Below are positions 6,265 through 8,101 of a stretch of 8,101 nt of DNA, in pieces. Positions within the stretch are counted from its first letter, which is position 1, and every line of letters starts with the position of its first letter. The stretch is taken from positions 1 to 8,101 of the forward strand of contig JAJONK010000157.1 in the NCBI GenBank assembly GCA_021323355.1, read 5' to 3'. Origin of the DNA: Deltaproteobacteria bacterium. GTDB taxonomy: Bacteria > Desulfobacterota > Binatia > UBA9968. Below the pieces are notes generated by a model. It searched no databases. It was not told where the DNA came from and saw only the letters and a program-made list of their open reading frames with translations. The position numbers and the translations under genes are program-made.

Positions 6265-7095
6265 ATGATTGACACCGGCTATAGAGGATTCCGCCAGGAG
6301 GAAATGGAATATCAATATAATCCGCGCGAATCGGTGCCGGAGTATCCGCAGCTGGCGAAGAAAAGCGCGAAATCTTGGCTCGGCGTGCCTTACGGCAGTT
6401 TGCCGCGTGAGAAGCTGGATATTTACCCCGCAGATCAGCCGGGTGGCCCAGTTCTAATCTACATTCACGGCGGCTATTGGCGCAGCGGCAGCAAAGAGGA
6501 TAATTGCAACTTCGTCCCTGTATTCACCGAGCGCGGCGCATCGGTCGTCCTGGTCGAGTACGACCTCTGTCCTACCGTTACCATTTCAGACATTGTCCGC
6601 CAGACGCGCTCTGCCATCGCCTGGGTTTACCGGAATATTTTACGCTACAGCGGCAATCCTGCGAAAATTTATCTCTCGGGTCATTCCGCGGGCGGACATC
6701 TAACGGCGATGGCGCTGGCGCACGATTGGGCGAGCGAAGGTCTCCCCAGAGACCTCATCAAAGGTGCTGTCGCGACTTCCGGCGTCTATGACCTCGATAT
6801 GGTGATGCGCATCAGTGTCCAGGAACAGGTCAGGCTCACGCCCGAATTGGCGAAAAGGAACAGCCCATTTCATCATCCGCCGCTACCCATCTGTCCGGTC
6901 ATCGTGGCGGTCGGCGGCGCCGAGCCCAAAGGCTGGCAGCAAATGTCAGAGGATTTCTTCAACCTTTGCAAAGAGCGCGGCGTAGATTGTGAATATCTCA
7001 TCATCCCCGGTGCCAATCACTACACGATGTCGGAGCATTTAGCCCATGCCGCCAGCCCGCTGGCGCAAGCCATGCTGAGACAGATGGCACTCTAA
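6265..7095 (+). CDS. Alpha/beta hydrolase, kynurenine formamidase (arylformamidase) type
   Basis: A complete 276-residue cytosolic hydrolase without a signal peptide. The oxyanion-hole motif HGG is at 68-70 (IHGGYWRSGSK), the nucleophile Ser141 is in GHSAGG, and His252 is in GANHYTM. The likely acid is Glu220 in VGGAE, where animal formamidases use Asp. VEYDLCP (97-103), SGVYDL (172-177) and RNSP (198-201) also fit the arylformamidase family, which hydrolyses N-formylkynurenine to kynurenine and formate. No other tryptophan-degradation gene is in the window, so the substrate could be another formamide or ester. The start at 6265 has AAGGA at 6255-6259 with 5-nt spacing, and the N-terminal YRGFR...YNPR..VPEYP stretch looks conserved, which supports this start over the ATG at 6304. 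The next gene is convergent. Confidence 0.88.
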   Translation: MIDTGYRGFRQEEMEYQYNPRESVPEYPQLAKKSAKSWLGVPYGSLPREKLDIYPADQPGGPVLIYIHGGYWRSGSKEDNCNFVPVFTERGASVVLVEYDLCPTVTISDIVRQTRSAIAWVYRNILRYSGNPAKIYLSGHSAGGHLTAMALAHDWASEGLPRDLIKGAVATSGVYDLDMVMRISVQEQVRLTPELAKRNSPFHHPPLPICPVIVAVGGAEPKGWQQMSEDFFNLCKERGVDCEYLIIPGANHYTMSEHLAHAASPLAQAMLRQMAL

Positions 7096-7359
7096 GTTCC
7101 ATTGTTCAAAAGGTGCAAATCGTTCGATACGTTCAGCCGGCGGAGTTTACCCTAGAGATGCACCCGGTAGGCTGATCCTGGCGGGTTGTGGAAAAATGCT
7201 TCAGCAGTCTAATAGCTGGTGCCGTCGGGAAAACAGCTCGAACTTTTCGCGGACGTTCGCTCGACAAACTCACTCTGCAAGCCGTTTCGAGCCACAGATT
7301 TGTTGTCTTCGCCGCTACAAGCTCATTCCTCAATTGCTGCTACCAGTGAACAATCCGCC
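7096..7359. other. Convergent intergenic region
   Basis: This stretch lies between the ends of two converging genes. I find no clear hairpin terminator with a T-run. Short frames here lack a ribosome site and are not credible genes. The one recognisable piece is the possible transposase fragment listed separately. Confidence 0.5.
7231..7335 (+). pseudogene. Possible degenerate IS1380-family transposase fragment
   Basis: The plus-strand frame gives KQLELFAD, then RSTNSL, then FRA and LLSS. IS1380-family transposases near their C-terminus have, as I remember it, LFADRTS, about eight residues, RANQ.RL and then LAYVL. Small frameshifts would restore more of the pattern: TACAAGCTCATT near 7316 reads YKLI, where AYVL-like residues are expected. 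Only about 35 residues align, no terminal repeats are visible, and no other part of the element is present. This is recalled similarity, not a search result. Confidence 0.3.
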
Positions 7360-8101
7360 TTAGATCACCGCGTCATGGTAACCGGCATCGCCGGTCTGCT
7401 CCGGCGGAAAAAGATTCCACGACTCGATCCATCTGCGTGTGCGCTCGAATGCATCTTGCGGATAAGGTTCGAACACCAGGCGCTCACCGGGACCGAACCT
7501 ACGAACATCCACCAGCGGGTGATATCTCTCCGGTAACTCGCGCAAGAAATAGTGCTTATACAGTTCCGGCGACAGATCGATATCACGCTGCGCCCGGCGC
7601 AGAGCCTTGAAGTATCTCTCTACGTTCTCGCGATCGGCACTCTCGGTAGCCAAATGGCCGATCATGAAAGTGGTGTCGACAAGCTTGCGAAAACCAAGCT
7701 GTTCCACGACATAGAAGGGCACGCCAAAGAGGCTGGCCGCCGGCACCTGGCGATCAACAAGCAATGCCAGCCGATCGAGAAGCAAGCCGGCAAAGTGGAG
7801 TTTGATCCGTTCGCGCCGAAGAAACATCTCAAGACCCTGAAGAGTCGAGAAATGGCTACCCGAGTGATAGCCGACGGCGATGGGAACATCGGCCAAATCG
7901 TCCGCCCTGTGTATTGTCGATTCGGGTGGCACAAAAACGCCTGAGGGCGCAATGGAGTACGCCTGCCCCCACATTTTGCCGTGACCCGCAGAGGCTGCCA
8001 TGTTCACTGTCCAATGGCACGCCGCGCTCAGGTTGCAGCCCCGGCCTTCTTCGATGGATTCGAATGCGCCGCGACCGATTTCAGCCGGCGCCTCGCTGAC
8101 G
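7360..8101 (-). CDS. Periplasmic-binding-protein-like (type II) protein, 5' end cut by window edge
   Basis: The frame is open from the right edge to the TAA at 7360-7362, giving the last 246 residues. The true start lies outside the window. The GTG near 8007 is internal, because the frame continues upstream with a conserved-looking GCNLSAACHWTVN. The DLADVPIAVGYHSGSHFST stretch resembles the segment where ABC-type nitrate/sulfonate/NMT1-like solute-binding proteins enter their second lobe. It is followed by a helix, LLLDRLALLVDRQVPAASLFG, and a C-terminal half rich in aromatic and charged residues. The first part, including any signal peptide, is unseen, so periplasmic location and ligand cannot be stated. 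No permease or ATPase gene is visible. Low similarity to enzymes with the same fold is an alternative. I am fairly sure of the gene and moderately sure of the fold. Confidence 0.75.
   Translation of the reverse strand, partial: VSEAPAEIGRGAFESIEEGRGCNLSAACHWTVNMAASAGHGKMWGQAYSIAPSGVFVPPESTIHRADDLADVPIAVGYHSGSHFSTLQGLEMFLRRERIKLHFAGLLLDRLALLVDRQVPAASLFGVPFYVVEQLGFRKLVDTTFMIGHLATESADRENVERYFKALRRAQRDIDLSPELYKHYFLRELPERYHPLVDVRRFGPGERLVFEPYPQDAFERTRRWIESWNLFPPEQTGDAGYHDAVI

Noticed and set aside
6296..6306. Alternative hydrolase start at 6304 after AGGAGG
   Set aside because: Only 2 nt separate AGGAGG from the ATG, too short, and residues upstream look conserved in the family. The start at 6265 has proper spacing.
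7133..7333. 66-codon minus-strand frame in the convergent gap
   Set aside because: No ribosome site, no recognisable motif, and it overlaps the possible transposase remnant on the other strand.
7552..7944. 130-codon plus-strand open frame
   Set aside because: Antisense to the binding-protein-like gene. Its length is explained by high GC, and there are no motifs.
1..8101. tRNA, rRNA, CRISPR array, intact insertion sequence, phage or toxin-antitoxin genes
   Set aside because: Looked for on both strands. No cloverleaf, regularly spaced repeats, complete transposase or recognisable pair was seen.

Overview
The window looks like a piece of chromosome from an uncultured or environmental Gram-negative bacterium. 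It encodes an outer-membrane beta-barrel protein with a Sec signal peptide, a CHASE2-class cyclase with a large periplasmic sensor, and a solute-binding-like protein. GC content by eye is mid-range, lower at the far left and higher at the right. No gene here fixes the taxonomy, so I do not name a phylum.

Left half (1-5231, minus strand) is a tight two-gene unit. The upstream gene encodes a complete 748-residue CHASE2-type class III nucleotide cyclase. Four bases after its stop begins a long open frame that runs off the left edge. Read by hand, that frame is 993 codons without interruption: signal peptide, FecR domain, about nine or ten TPR repeats, then an outer-membrane beta-barrel. The pair suggests a trans-envelope sensor: a periplasmic FecR/TPR module held by a barrel, partnered with an inner-membrane cyclase whose sensor domain faces the same compartment. 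The link between the two proteins is inference from operon structure and topology.

Middle (5232-6264) holds a roughly 330-bp gap with small inverted repeats, a strong GC-rich hairpin, and a small minus-strand gene for a 99-residue secreted protein. That gene has a near-perfect Shine-Dalgarno and a good candidate sigma-54 (-24/-12) promoter. Beyond it is a roughly 340-bp divergent gene-free stretch containing a perfect 10-bp inverted repeat with a 60-bp spacer.

Right part (6265-8101) has a plus-strand alpha/beta hydrolase of the kynurenine formamidase type. A 264-bp convergent gap follows, with a doubtful IS1380-like transposase remnant. A minus-strand gene for a periplasmic-binding-protein-like product is cut by the right edge. 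I see no tRNA, rRNA, CRISPR array or intact mobile element.
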